A stretch of DNA of 19,476 nt from SZUA-521 sp041738285 (lineage in GTDB: Bacteria; Pseudomonadota; Gammaproteobacteria; Pseudomonadales; Azotimanducaceae). The stretch lies in assembly GCA_041738285.1 (NCBI GenBank), contig JBGSQB010000070.1, forward strand, positions 1-19,476, given 5' to 3'. How positions within the stretch are numbered: the stretch's first letter is position 1; each line of letters opens with the position of its first letter. The notes beneath the pieces are model-generated. The model was not told the DNA's origin and ran no database searches. It saw only the letters and a list, made by a program, of their open reading frames with translations. The position numbers and the translations under genes were made by a program. Shown here piece by piece: positions 7,347 through 15,009 of the stretch.

Positions 7347-9242
7347 TCAGTCAGTCGACTCCAATGCTTCCCAACGCCCGTACAGCGTTGCGAGCGTGGC
7401 CTCGGCGCGTGCGAGCGCATCGATACAGGCATCCCGATTATCGCTGGGTCCATCGTAAAATCCGGGTTGTGCCATCTCTGCGTGTAATCGAGCAATCTTC
7501 GCTTCGGTGCGTTCGATATCGACCGTGACGCGCTCGAGCTCCTTCGCCTGTTGTTGCACGGCCTTCCGGCTCTGGCGGCGCGCATCATGGTTGATCTTGA
7601 CCACGGCGTCCGCTGGCTGCGGCTGCGATCCGGGCAACTCGATGCGCGCGAAGTCGTGCCCCGCCTCACGCCAATCTGAATAGCCACCGACGTATTCCGT
7701 CGCCACGCCATCACCTTCGAACACGAGGACGCTGGTGACCACATTGTCGAGGAACGTTCGATCGTGGGTGACGAGGAGCACAGTGCCATCGTATTCGAGC
7801 AATCGTTCCTCGAGCAGCTCCAAGCTCTGGATGTCCAGATCGTTGGTCGGTTCGTCCAGCACGAGCAGATTCGCCGGCAACGAGAACAGCTTTGCGAGCA
7901 ACAGCCGATTCTGCTCACCGCCTGACAGTACGCGCACCTTTGAGCGGGCATGCTCCGGCGAGAACATGAAATTGCCGAGGTAGGTTACGACATGAATGTT
8001 CTCGCCCTTCACCGACACGTACTCGCGGCCATCCGCAATACTGTCTGCGACGCTCTTGTTGGGATCGAGCTGACCGCGGATCTGGTCGAAGTACGCAACC
8101 TGCAATCGCGTGCCCGATGAAATCGTGCCGCCGTCCGGCGCTTCGCCGTCGAGCAACATGCGCAGCAGGGTGCTCTTGCCGCAACCATTCGGCCCGAGTA
8201 AGCCGAGCCGGTCGCCGCGACGTATCGTGAGGTCCAGGTTCTCGATCAGCTTCTGACCGCTGTACGATTTGCTGACGCCGCGCAGTTCTTTGACAACGCT
8301 TCCGGAGCGGCTGCCGGCGTCAATTGCGACCTTCAGGCTGCCCTGTCTGTTACGCGCGCGTCGTTCCTCGCGCAGCTTGTACAGTGCGCGCAACCGGCCC
8401 TGATTGCGGGTGCCGCGCGCCTTGATGCCCTGGCGTAGCCAGGCTTCCTCACGGCTCAGCTTGTCGTCTTCCCGTGCCTCCTGTTTCGACTGCGCTTCGA
8501 TCTGCAACTCCTTGCGCTCGAGGAACGTGGCGTAGTTGCAGTCCCAGCGATTGAGCCGTCCGAACTCGAGATCGACGATCGATGTCGCGAGTGTGCTCAT
8601 GAGGCGGCGATCGTGAGAGACGAAGATCAGGGTCCCTGCAAAATCTTGCAGCAGCGCTTCGAGCCATTCGATCGCGGGAATGTCGAGGTGATTAGTAGGC
8701 TCATCGAGGAGCAAAACGTTCGGCTCGGTGACAAGCGCGCGTGCGATCGCAACGCGCCGCAGCCAACCACCCGATAGCTGTGCCAGGGGCGTTGCGGCCG
8801 GAAGCGACATCTGATCGAGTATGGCGTTGATCTTGTAGTCGAGATTCCAGGCGTCGGCATGATCGATCTGTTGGTGCAGGCGCGACAGCTCCGCTTGCGC
8901 AGCGGGTGAAGCCGTGCGCGCGTCGGAGAGCAGGTGGTGGTGCCTGATGAGCAGTGCGCCGGCTTCGCTGAATCCCTGCGCAACGGCATCGTAGACGCTG
9001 CAGTCGTCCCGGTCTGGCAGCGACTGATCGAGGTTGCCGATCACGAGCCCGGGGTCGCGCCAGATGGCGCCGGAGTCGGGCTCAATGCTGCCAGCGAGGA
9101 TCTTGAGCAGCGTTGTCTTGCCGCTGCCGTTGCGGCCGGTCAGACACAGCCGGTCCCCAGCCTCGATGTCGAGGTTGGTGTGATCGAGAATACAGCTGTT
9201 GCCAAAATGCAGCGTCAGGTCGCGGCAGGTGATGATCGCCAT
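7347..9242 (-). CDS. uup: ABC-F family ATPase Uup
   Basis: The 631 residues compare closely with E. coli Uup at about 635. There are two ABC cassettes in one chain and no membrane segment. Cassette 1: Walker A GRNGSGKT (36-43), signature LSGGW (156-160), Walker B LLLDE (177-181). Cassette 2: Walker A GPNGCGKST (350-358), signature LSGGE (439-443), Walker B LVLDE (460-464). Both have the DEPTNxLD extension typical of ABC-F. The linker between cassettes (about 237-300) is highly charged, and the C-terminus (about 540-625) is a charged predicted coiled coil; a C-terminal coiled-coil domain is a Uup hallmark. Uup acts on ribosomes and affects transposon excision and branched DNA. No Shine-Dalgarno precedes the ATG, but a TAGAAT box sits only 7 nt upstream, which would suit a leaderless mRNA (weak). 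Confidence 0.95.
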   Translation of the reverse strand: MAIITCRDLTLHFGNSCILDHTNLDIEAGDRLCLTGRNGSGKTTLLKILAGSIEPDSGAIWRDPGLVIGNLDQSLPDRDDCSVYDAVAQGFSEAGALLIRHHHLLSDARTASPAAQAELSRLHQQIDHADAWNLDYKINAILDQMSLPAATPLAQLSGGWLRRVAIARALVTEPNVLLLDEPTNHLDIPAIEWLEALLQDFAGTLIFVSHDRRLMSTLATSIVDLEFGRLNRWDCNYATFLERKELQIEAQSKQEAREDDKLSREEAWLRQGIKARGTRNQGRLRALYKLREERRARNRQGSLKVAIDAGSRSGSVVKELRGVSKSYSGQKLIENLDLTIRRGDRLGLLGPNGCGKSTLLRMLLDGEAPDGGTISSGTRLQVAYFDQIRGQLDPNKSVADSIADGREYVSVKGENIHVVTYLGNFMFSPEHARSKVRVLSGGEQNRLLLAKLFSLPANLLVLDEPTNDLDIQSLELLEERLLEYDGTVLLVTHDRTFLDNVVTSVLVFEGDGVATEYVGGYSDWREAGHDFARIELPGSQPQPADAVVKINHDARRQSRKAVQQQAKELERVTVDIERTEAKIARLHAEMAQPGFYDGPSDNRDACIDALARAEATLATLYGRWEALESTD

Positions 9243-9322
9243 CGCGGCATTCTACCGCGGCAGCCGACAACGGATGACGTCGATCTATGCCAGACTGCGG
9301 ACACGAAGGGAGGGAAGATCCA

Positions 9323-9355
9323 GTGTTCAACGACGCGATTGGGCGAGCGCTTTGA
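9323..9355 (+). other. Possible 10-codon leader ORF coupled to the transporter gene
   Basis: A GTG at 9323 lies 8 nt after a strong purine-rich ribosome-binding site (AGGGAGGG, 9307-9314). The frame encodes ten residues and ends at TGA 9353-9355, which overlaps the TTG start of the transporter (TTGA). The good ribosome-binding site belongs to this short frame rather than to the transporter start, so translational coupling or re-initiation is plausible. A missed one-base shift that would join the two frames is the alternative. Confidence 0.3.
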
Positions 9356-10764
9356 GTAACTCGCCGGTCAGGCAAACCATCGGCCGTGCCCGCGTCGCCC
9401 TATATGGCCTCGTCAATCTGCCGACATCGATCGTTGGTCTGCCGATTGCGCTGTACATCCCTGCCTTCTATTCCCAGAGCCTGGGCTTGTCCCTGGCGGC
9501 GGTTGGTACTTTGATTGCGCTTTCGCGCCTCACCGATGTCGTTACGGATCCACTGATCGGCATCGCATCCGATCGATGGCGGACGCGCTTTGGGCGCCGC
9601 AAACCATGGATGGTGGGCGGCATGCCGCTCAAGGTGCTGTCGCTGTGGATGCTGTTCGTGCCCGAGAGTGAATTCGCGCGTTGGCTGTGGGGCGCGCTCG
9701 GTGGCGAGACGGTCACGAACCTGTACCTGTTCGTCTGGATCAGCGCGCTGTACCTGGGATTCACGCTGGTAGACCTGCCGTACCGGGCGTGGGGCGCTGA
9801 GCTATCGACCGACTATGACGAGCGCTCGCGGGTCACGGGTTGGCGCGAAGCGTTCGGTTACGGCGGCACGCTCATGGCGTTGGTGGTTCCACTGGTGCTC
9901 GCGCTCGGGTTCGGCATGCCCGGGCCTGGCAATGCGCTGCTCGGCGTCGCGGTGATCGTGGTCGTACTCATGCCGGTCCTGATGTTGCCGGCGGTCATCT
10001 GGGTGAAGGAGGTGCCAACCCGTGCTATCGCAAGTCCGGTGGCGTGGGGACGGGGGTTGCGCATCGTCTGGAGCAATGGACCATATCGGCGGCTGGTCAT
10101 CAGTCTGGTGTTTCTGGTTGCGGCGGTGAGCATGACCGCATCGCTGTCATTCTTCTTCGTCGCGTCGGTGATGGGAGAGACCTTCGAACGCTATGCGATC
10201 TTCATCCTCGCGTACTACCTGTCGAGCAGCCTCGCGATTCCAGCGTGGTTTGCGATATCGAGGCGCCTCGGCAAGCACCGCACGGTCGTACTCGGCATCC
10301 TCTGGCTGTCGCTTTGGAGTGCGTTCATTCCGCTGCTCGGTCCCGGTGATTATTGGGTGTTCTTCGCCATCATGATGTTGAAGGGGTCTGCAGTTGGCGC
10401 GCTCGTATTCCTACCTGCGTCGATGGCCGCCGATGTCGTCGACCTCGATACGCTGCGCACCGGCGAGCAACGCACCGGGCTATATTTCTCTCTGTGGGGA
10501 ATGGTCAACAAAGGCGCGGTCGCGGTCGGTGTCTTTCTCGCCACCAATGGCGTCGTGTGGTTTGGATTCGATCCATCGAGTGCCGCCAACTCGGATGCCG
10601 CAAACTTCGCGGTCGCGTGCCTGTACAGCATCGTCCCGGCGGCGATCGCCTGTGTCGCCTTGCCGCTACTTTGGAAGTACCCGCTGACGCGGCAGCGGCA
10701 GCAGCGCATGCGGGATCATATCGAACGCAGGGATGAACGGCGCCTGCAGCGCACCAATGGTTGA
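9352..10764 (+). CDS. GPH/MelB-like MFS sugar-cation symporter
   Basis: 470 residues from TTG 9352, with about 12 hydrophobic segments across the whole chain. The helix-II motif of the glycoside-pentoside-hexuronide family is clear: R59, D62, D66-P and G70, followed by a basic loop ending FGRRKPW (80-86). In MelB the equivalent Arg and two Asp form the cation and sugar site, so ion coupling is probably retained. The protein sits in the inner membrane. The substrate is unknown; GPH proteins in catabolic clusters of this kind may carry non-sugar substrates. The frame stays open back to 9199 (Met 9274 possible), but that N-terminal extension is not membrane-like and would overlap the upstream region of uup. 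The TTG has no good ribosome-binding site of its own; see the leader ORF at 9323. It is divergent from uup and convergent with the c-di-GMP gene. Confidence 0.88.
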   Translation: MSNSPVRQTIGRARVALYGLVNLPTSIVGLPIALYIPAFYSQSLGLSLAAVGTLIALSRLTDVVTDPLIGIASDRWRTRFGRRKPWMVGGMPLKVLSLWMLFVPESEFARWLWGALGGETVTNLYLFVWISALYLGFTLVDLPYRAWGAELSTDYDERSRVTGWREAFGYGGTLMALVVPLVLALGFGMPGPGNALLGVAVIVVVLMPVLMLPAVIWVKEVPTRAIASPVAWGRGLRIVWSNGPYRRLVISLVFLVAAVSMTASLSFFFVASVMGETFERYAIFILAYYLSSSLAIPAWFAISRRLGKHRTVVLGILWLSLWSAFIPLLGPGDYWVFFAIMMLKGSAVGALVFLPASMAADVVDLDTLRTGEQRTGLYFSLWGMVNKGAVAVGVFLATNGVVWFGFDPSSAANSDAANFAVACLYSIVPAAIACVALPLLWKYPLTRQRQQRMRDHIERRDERRLQRTNG

Positions 10765-10796
10765 GGAGCCTCAACAGGCAGTCATCGCGTGATGAC
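10761..10796. terminator. Hairpins between convergent genes
   Basis: Two short perfect hairpins lie at the meeting point of the transporter and the GGDEF/EAL gene: TTGAGG/CCTCAA at 10761-10774 and GTCATC/GATGAC at 10781-10796. They overlap the two stop codons. There is no T-run on either side, so intrinsic termination is only a suggestion. Confidence 0.3.
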
Positions 10797-13535
10797 CGCG
10801 GGTGATGCCTGCAGCTGGGCGCGGCCACGATCCCAAGCGGTGCACCAGGTGCGCAGTTCTTCGGCGGGCATCGGTTTGGCGATCCAGTAGCCCTGACCAG
10901 AGGCGCAGCCCATTTCACGCAGGCGCTCGAACTGGGCTTGATTTTCGATCCCCTCTGCCACCACCTCGAGCGACAGGTTGCGAGCCAGCTGCAGTGTGGT
11001 CTCGACGATGGCGCGATCGTTCGAGTCGGTGCACAAGTCCCTGACGAAACTGCGATCGATCTTGAGGACATCGAGCTTCAGGTGTTTGAGGTAGGCAAGC
11101 GATGAGTATCCAGTTCCGAAGTCGTCGATCGCTGCCCGTACGCCGACACGCGCGAGCGATTGCAGCACGTCCATGGCGGTTTCGGGATCGCTCATCACGG
11201 CGGTCTCGGTGATCTCGAATTCCAGATGACGCGGTTCAATGCCATTTCGCTCGATACGCTCGAGGAGGTCGAAGACGAAGCCTTGATCGCGCAGGTGCCG
11301 CGCTGACAGATTGATCGCGAGATCGAGCGTCATACCCCGTGAACGCCATGCCTTGTGATCCTTCAGGGCACGGTCCAGTACCCAACTCGTCAACGGTGCG
11401 ATCAGATCGTTGTCCTCCGCCAGTGGAATGAACTCCGCGGGGGAAATCGGACCCAGTTCAGGATGCGACCATCGCACCAGGGCTTCGACGCCGGTGCATT
11501 GCATGTCACTCAACCGGATCTTGGGTTGGTAGACGAGGTCCAACGCTCCTTCGCTCACCGCCACGCGTAGCGCGCGCAGCATCTCCATGTTGCGAATCGA
11601 ACTGGCGTCTTGGCCCTCGTCGTAGAACTCGATACCCGTGCGGCGATGTTTGGCGCGGTACATGGCCACATCCGCGTGCTGGAGCAGCAGGCCGCCATCC
11701 GCACCGTGCTCAGGGCAGAGCGCGATGCCGATGCTGGCACCGAGCTCGATCAGATTCGGCCCCACCTTCACCGGGTTGCGAACGCGCGCCAGGATCGTCT
11801 CAGCCAGTGCCGTCAATTCATCGAGACGATCGTAGCAGGGCACGACTACGGCGAATTCGTCTCCACCAATACGGGCGATCATGTTGTGCGAAGCAAGTGT
11901 GCTGCGCAGGCGTTGTCCGAGGATCGTCAGCACGCTGTCGCCCGTGGCGTGACCCAGGGTGTCATTTACGTCCTTGAATCGATCCAGATCGAGCATGAAC
12001 AGGGCGCTTCGCGAGTTCCGATCGAGTTGTTCGAGCGCGCGTGTCAGCATGACCCGGTTAGGCAGCCCCGTCAGCGCGTCGTGAGTTGCCTGATGCTGCA
12101 GCAAGTCGTGTTGTTGCCGACGTTCGGTCGCGTCGCGGATGATGATGGTATGGAGTATTCGCTCCTTTAGATTCACCGTCGTCACTGAGACGTCGAGTGG
12201 CGGTGCGCCGTCGTTGTTCGAGCGAACGAACTCGAACGTGCGGCCGGACTGTGCACCCTTCGAATCCAGTCGCGTCCATGCATCGATCCCCGGGATGACG
12301 TCACGGATGTCCGATTGTTGCAGGCGATCCAATGGCAAGCCGAGCAGGCGCGCGCTAGCCGCGTTGGCATCGCGAATGTGCAGATCATCTCCGCACACCA
12401 GTATCCCGTCGATGCTACCTGCCAGAACGCTGGAGATCAGCGCTTCCCGGCGGCTCAGACGGACACCGCTGAGCAGCGCACGGAGCGACTGATAGTCCGC
12501 CGCAAATGCCAGCGACAGACCTGCGCACAGCACGAGCGCGAGTACCAGCGGCATGGCAGGCACGATCACGTTCATGCCGGCATGTAGTGCGGTCGTCGCG
12601 CTGACGATGACCACAACGCCGATCGCAGCCCAAGTGAGGCTGCGTCGCCATGCGGCACCCATCATCAGCGGCATCAGCGCAATCATGGTGGCGCCGAGAA
12701 TGACGCTGAACCAGCCCTGTAGAACAAGAGGTCCGCCGGACCGCATTGTCTGATACGCCAAAGCCTGCACCACTACGCCGGGCAGCGCGCGATGGACCGG
12801 CACAGGCAGGATGTCGCCAAGCTCCAGAGCGGTAGCACCGACGAACACGACTTTGTCCGTTAGCGCGGTGGCCGGTGTTCGCCCGTTCAGCACATCTACG
12901 AATGACAATCTGGGAAATGTCGCCGGCGAGATTCGAAAGTCGATTGGATGTTCAGCAACTGAAACCCCGCCACGGGTCGGTGCCAGCAGCGCGATGGCGG
13001 CATCGATGGGTGTGGCGTGAGTGGTGTCTCCGTTCAGTACCCCGCGCACGAGTCCGTCAGCCCGTGGCGCGACGTTGACGAGCCCAACGCGGGTATGACG
13101 CGCGAACGTCTCGAGCGGACGCGTCAGCACGTATCCGCCGGCCCGTCCGGCGGTCGACAGTTGCCAGAACGCGGGTAGCACGAATGGGTAGCGACGCGCA
13201 GCGAGCGCGTCGGCCAGGGCGTCGTCGGCAGATGCATCCGGTGCGGCGACGCTGAAGTCGACGTCGTAGAACACGCTGCGTGGCGAGGCATTGGAAAGTT
13301 GGCGCACGAACTGGGCGTGACTATGGCGCGACCATGGCCACTGATCGATTGCGCGCAGGCTGTGTGCGTCGATCTCGACGATCACGACATCGCTCGCGGG
13401 CGTGTACTCGAGCGCCCGATACTGCGCATCCAGATAGGCATTCTCCAGCGGCGAAAGTGCGCCGCTGAGATGGCACAGCACCAGAATCGCAATCGCTACC
13501 GCGACACTGACACCCGATCCAGCGTGAAGCGACAT
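10782..13535 (-). CDS. CHASE2-PAS-GGDEF-EAL cyclic-di-GMP sensor protein
   Basis: 917 residues. A first membrane helix (about 10-27) precedes a periplasmic CHASE2 domain (about 30-265), followed by a cluster of three membrane helices (about 275-345). A PAS domain (about 363-470) leads into GGDEF (about 483-640, motif at 557-561) and EAL (about 650-900). All EAL hallmark residues are present: EALVRW (684-689), INLS (741-744), EITET (774-778), DDFGTGYSS (804-812), KIDRSFV (825-831), EGIEN (861-865). Both synthesis and hydrolysis of c-di-GMP are therefore possible. The RxxD inhibitory site expected five residues before GGDEF is replaced by A548-S-H-N551. The CHASE2 topology implies an extracytoplasmic signal. 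The start lies 16 nt after the FecR-domain gene, so the two form an operon; no strong Shine-Dalgarno is visible, suggesting coupled translation. Confidence 0.93.
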   Translation of the reverse strand: MSLHAGSGVSVAVAIAILVLCHLSGALSPLENAYLDAQYRALEYTPASDVVIVEIDAHSLRAIDQWPWSRHSHAQFVRQLSNASPRSVFYDVDFSVAAPDASADDALADALAARRYPFVLPAFWQLSTAGRAGGYVLTRPLETFARHTRVGLVNVAPRADGLVRGVLNGDTTHATPIDAAIALLAPTRGGVSVAEHPIDFRISPATFPRLSFVDVLNGRTPATALTDKVVFVGATALELGDILPVPVHRALPGVVVQALAYQTMRSGGPLVLQGWFSVILGATMIALMPLMMGAAWRRSLTWAAIGVVVIVSATTALHAGMNVIVPAMPLVLALVLCAGLSLAFAADYQSLRALLSGVRLSRREALISSVLAGSIDGILVCGDDLHIRDANAASARLLGLPLDRLQQSDIRDVIPGIDAWTRLDSKGAQSGRTFEFVRSNNDGAPPLDVSVTTVNLKERILHTIIIRDATERRQQHDLLQHQATHDALTGLPNRVMLTRALEQLDRNSRSALFMLDLDRFKDVNDTLGHATGDSVLTILGQRLRSTLASHNMIARIGGDEFAVVVPCYDRLDELTALAETILARVRNPVKVGPNLIELGASIGIALCPEHGADGGLLLQHADVAMYRAKHRRTGIEFYDEGQDASSIRNMEMLRALRVAVSEGALDLVYQPKIRLSDMQCTGVEALVRWSHPELGPISPAEFIPLAEDNDLIAPLTSWVLDRALKDHKAWRSRGMTLDLAINLSARHLRDQGFVFDLLERIERNGIEPRHLEFEITETAVMSDPETAMDVLQSLARVGVRAAIDDFGTGYSSLAYLKHLKLDVLKIDRSFVRDLCTDSNDRAIVETTLQLARNLSLEVVAEGIENQAQFERLREMGCASGQGYWIAKPMPAEELRTWCTAWDRGRAQLQASPAVITR

Positions 13536-13551
13536 GACGTTGGCGGGGCGC

Positions 13552-14793
13552 TTAGCGCAGGCCGCCCAGCAGACCGCCCGTCAGCACGCCGGGGCTGGTC
13601 GCCGCGCCAGTCAACGTGTCAACTGGCGGGGCCTGCAGTATCGGTGCGAGCAGGGTGGTGGTGTCGTCGAGTGTAATTGGGGCGATCGTGCCGTCGACTA
13701 CGGTGTTGAGAAGTGGTGTGTCCGCGAGAGTTGCGGGCATCGGATCCGCAATCCCCGGAATGAGACTCGCGGTGCTGTCGACGATGCCACCGACAAGCGG
13801 GTCGACCGCTGTTGTCACCGACTGCAGCACTACAGCGCCCGTGTCCATCGCGCTGGCGACCACGGGCGTGACCGTAGTTGCAGTGCCATCGACGATGCTA
13901 CCGACCATTGCTGCCGCGCCGCCCACGGTGTTACCGACCAGTGGTCCGACAGCGCTCGTCACCGACTGCACCACTGCGGTACCGGTATCCACGACGCTTG
14001 CGACCACGGGGGCGATCGAAGTTGTGGTGCCAATGGCAATGCCGCCAGCAATTGCCCCCGCGCCGCTCGCGGTTGCATCGACGGTCGCGAGCGTTTGTGG
14101 CAACACAGCTCCCGGCAACCCGGCGCCCGCGCCAATGCTCGTGACCAGCGGACCGGTGTCTGCGGGCACGTTGCTGACCGCGTCCTTCACGACGGCGCCG
14201 GCTTGAGTGGGTTCCATTGTCAGTTCGAACAGCTGACCATCGCGCCCGGCAAATGCCACACCACCCGGTTCCAGATTGGCACGCTTGGTACCGTCAATGC
14301 TCGTTACCAGGAGACGGCCTTCATGCAGCGCGACGGTTGCACCGCTCTCATCGACCAGCACGTTGAAGATCGTGCCTTTGACGACGGAGACGAGAAAAGG
14401 CGTTTCGACCTGGAATCGATCGACGCTGCCTTTTTGCACGCTGAACAGAGCCGACCCCGATTGCTGCAGCACGCGTTGCATGATCCCGACGTCGCGCGGC
14501 TCGGGCGACACGATGCGCATCATCGTGTTTGGCGCCACTTCGATGAAGCTGTTTGGCAACGTGAACGACGCCGCGTCATTGGCACCGGTCTCTACTTCGA
14601 TGGGCAATTCATAGGCGTGGCCGCGTGCTACGAGGCTGACTGGAGTTGCGCGTCCCTGGGAGATCTCGAAGATGTTCGGTGCACCACGCACGTCGGTCAG
14701 CGTCGCGGTCGACGCAAGTGCCGGCGGCGACGCGATGGTCACCAGACCCGCTAGTAGCAGCGCGTACGTGCTCGCATTCATGATCGAATCCAT
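13552..14793 (-). CDS. Exported FecR-domain protein with repetitive C-terminus
   Basis: From Met 14793 (413 residues) there is a clear signal peptide: a hydrophobic stretch of about residues 7-20 followed by ASPPALA-S, with cleavage near 27/28. An alternative Met lies at 14781. Residues of about 35-190 form a FecR-type domain, with beta-strand-rich segments containing ASFTLPNSFIEVAPNTMMRI (75-94), SALFSVQKGS and VKGTIFNVLVDE. The rest (about 195-413) is low-complexity, rich in Ala, Val, Thr, Gly and Asp, and contains a 48-residue repeat. Lacking a cytoplasmic anti-sigma part and TonB-related neighbours, it is not a classical FecR iron regulator. Operonic with the CHASE2/GGDEF/EAL gene and divergent from the TpsB gene, so it may be an envelope or surface partner of one of them (inference). 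Confidence 0.82.
   Translation of the reverse strand: MDSIMNASTYALLLAGLVTIASPPALASTATLTDVRGAPNIFEISQGRATPVSLVARGHAYELPIEVETGANDAASFTLPNSFIEVAPNTMMRIVSPEPRDVGIMQRVLQQSGSALFSVQKGSVDRFQVETPFLVSVVKGTIFNVLVDESGATVALHEGRLLVTSIDGTKRANLEPGGVAFAGRDGQLFELTMEPTQAGAVVKDAVSNVPADTGPLVTSIGAGAGLPGAVLPQTLATVDATASGAGAIAGGIAIGTTTSIAPVVASVVDTGTAVVQSVTSAVGPLVGNTVGGAAAMVGSIVDGTATTVTPVVASAMDTGAVVLQSVTTAVDPLVGGIVDSTASLIPGIADPMPATLADTPLLNTVVDGTIAPITLDDTTTLLAPILQAPPVDTLTGAATSPGVLTGGLLGGLR
13789..14016 (-). repeat. Tandem 144-bp (48-residue) repeat within the FecR-domain gene
   Basis: Two units begin at 14016 and 13872 on the minus strand, exactly 144 bp apart. Each encodes a line of the form x-x-PVVAS-x-x-DTG-x-x-V-x-QSVT-x-AV-x-PLVG. 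The second unit is recognisable for about 28 residues, then continues with a shortened version of the unit end (GIVDSTASL against GSIVDGTATT). Fainter related segments lie before and after. The DNA is similar too: GTCACCGACTGCA recurs at 13814 and 13958 on the plus strand. Confidence 0.8.
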
Positions 14794-14883
14794 ACCTTTG
14801 ATGATCGCGATACTCGACCACAGTCGGTGTTCGGAATGCGGCCCAGTTCTCAATATTGCGGATGCCTGTGTCAGCCAGTTGTT

Positions 14884-14914
14884 CGAAGGTCACGGCTGTT
14901 GTAAGTGGCCTTCG
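14884..14914. promoter_or_regulatory. Inverted repeat in the divergent FecR/TpsB control region
   Basis: CGAAGGTCAC at 14884-14893 pairs with GTGGCCTTCG at 14905-14914, with one mismatch in DNA (a G-U pair in RNA) and an 11-nt spacer. It lies in the 216-bp region between the divergent starts at 14793 and 15010. It could be an operator serving both promoters or a hairpin in the tpsB-like 5' leader. I could not place convincing -10/-35 boxes. Confidence 0.4.
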
Positions 14915-15009
14915 GGTGGATTGCGAATTCGTGCATGCGTCTCATCCGCGCTCACCGTTTATCGCCACGATCTGCGCATTGGTTTGCACATCAGGAGATC
15001 GATACAGAG

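Noticed and set aside
13534..14754. A 406-codon plus-strand frame over the FecR-domain gene
   Set aside because: Antisense shadow; repetitive only because the FecR gene is repetitive on the other strand, and it lacks a signal peptide or domain.
13552..14793. Classical FecR anti-sigma/iron regulator
   Set aside because: It has a cleavable signal peptide, no cytoplasmic anti-sigma region, and no sigma factor or TonB receptor nearby.
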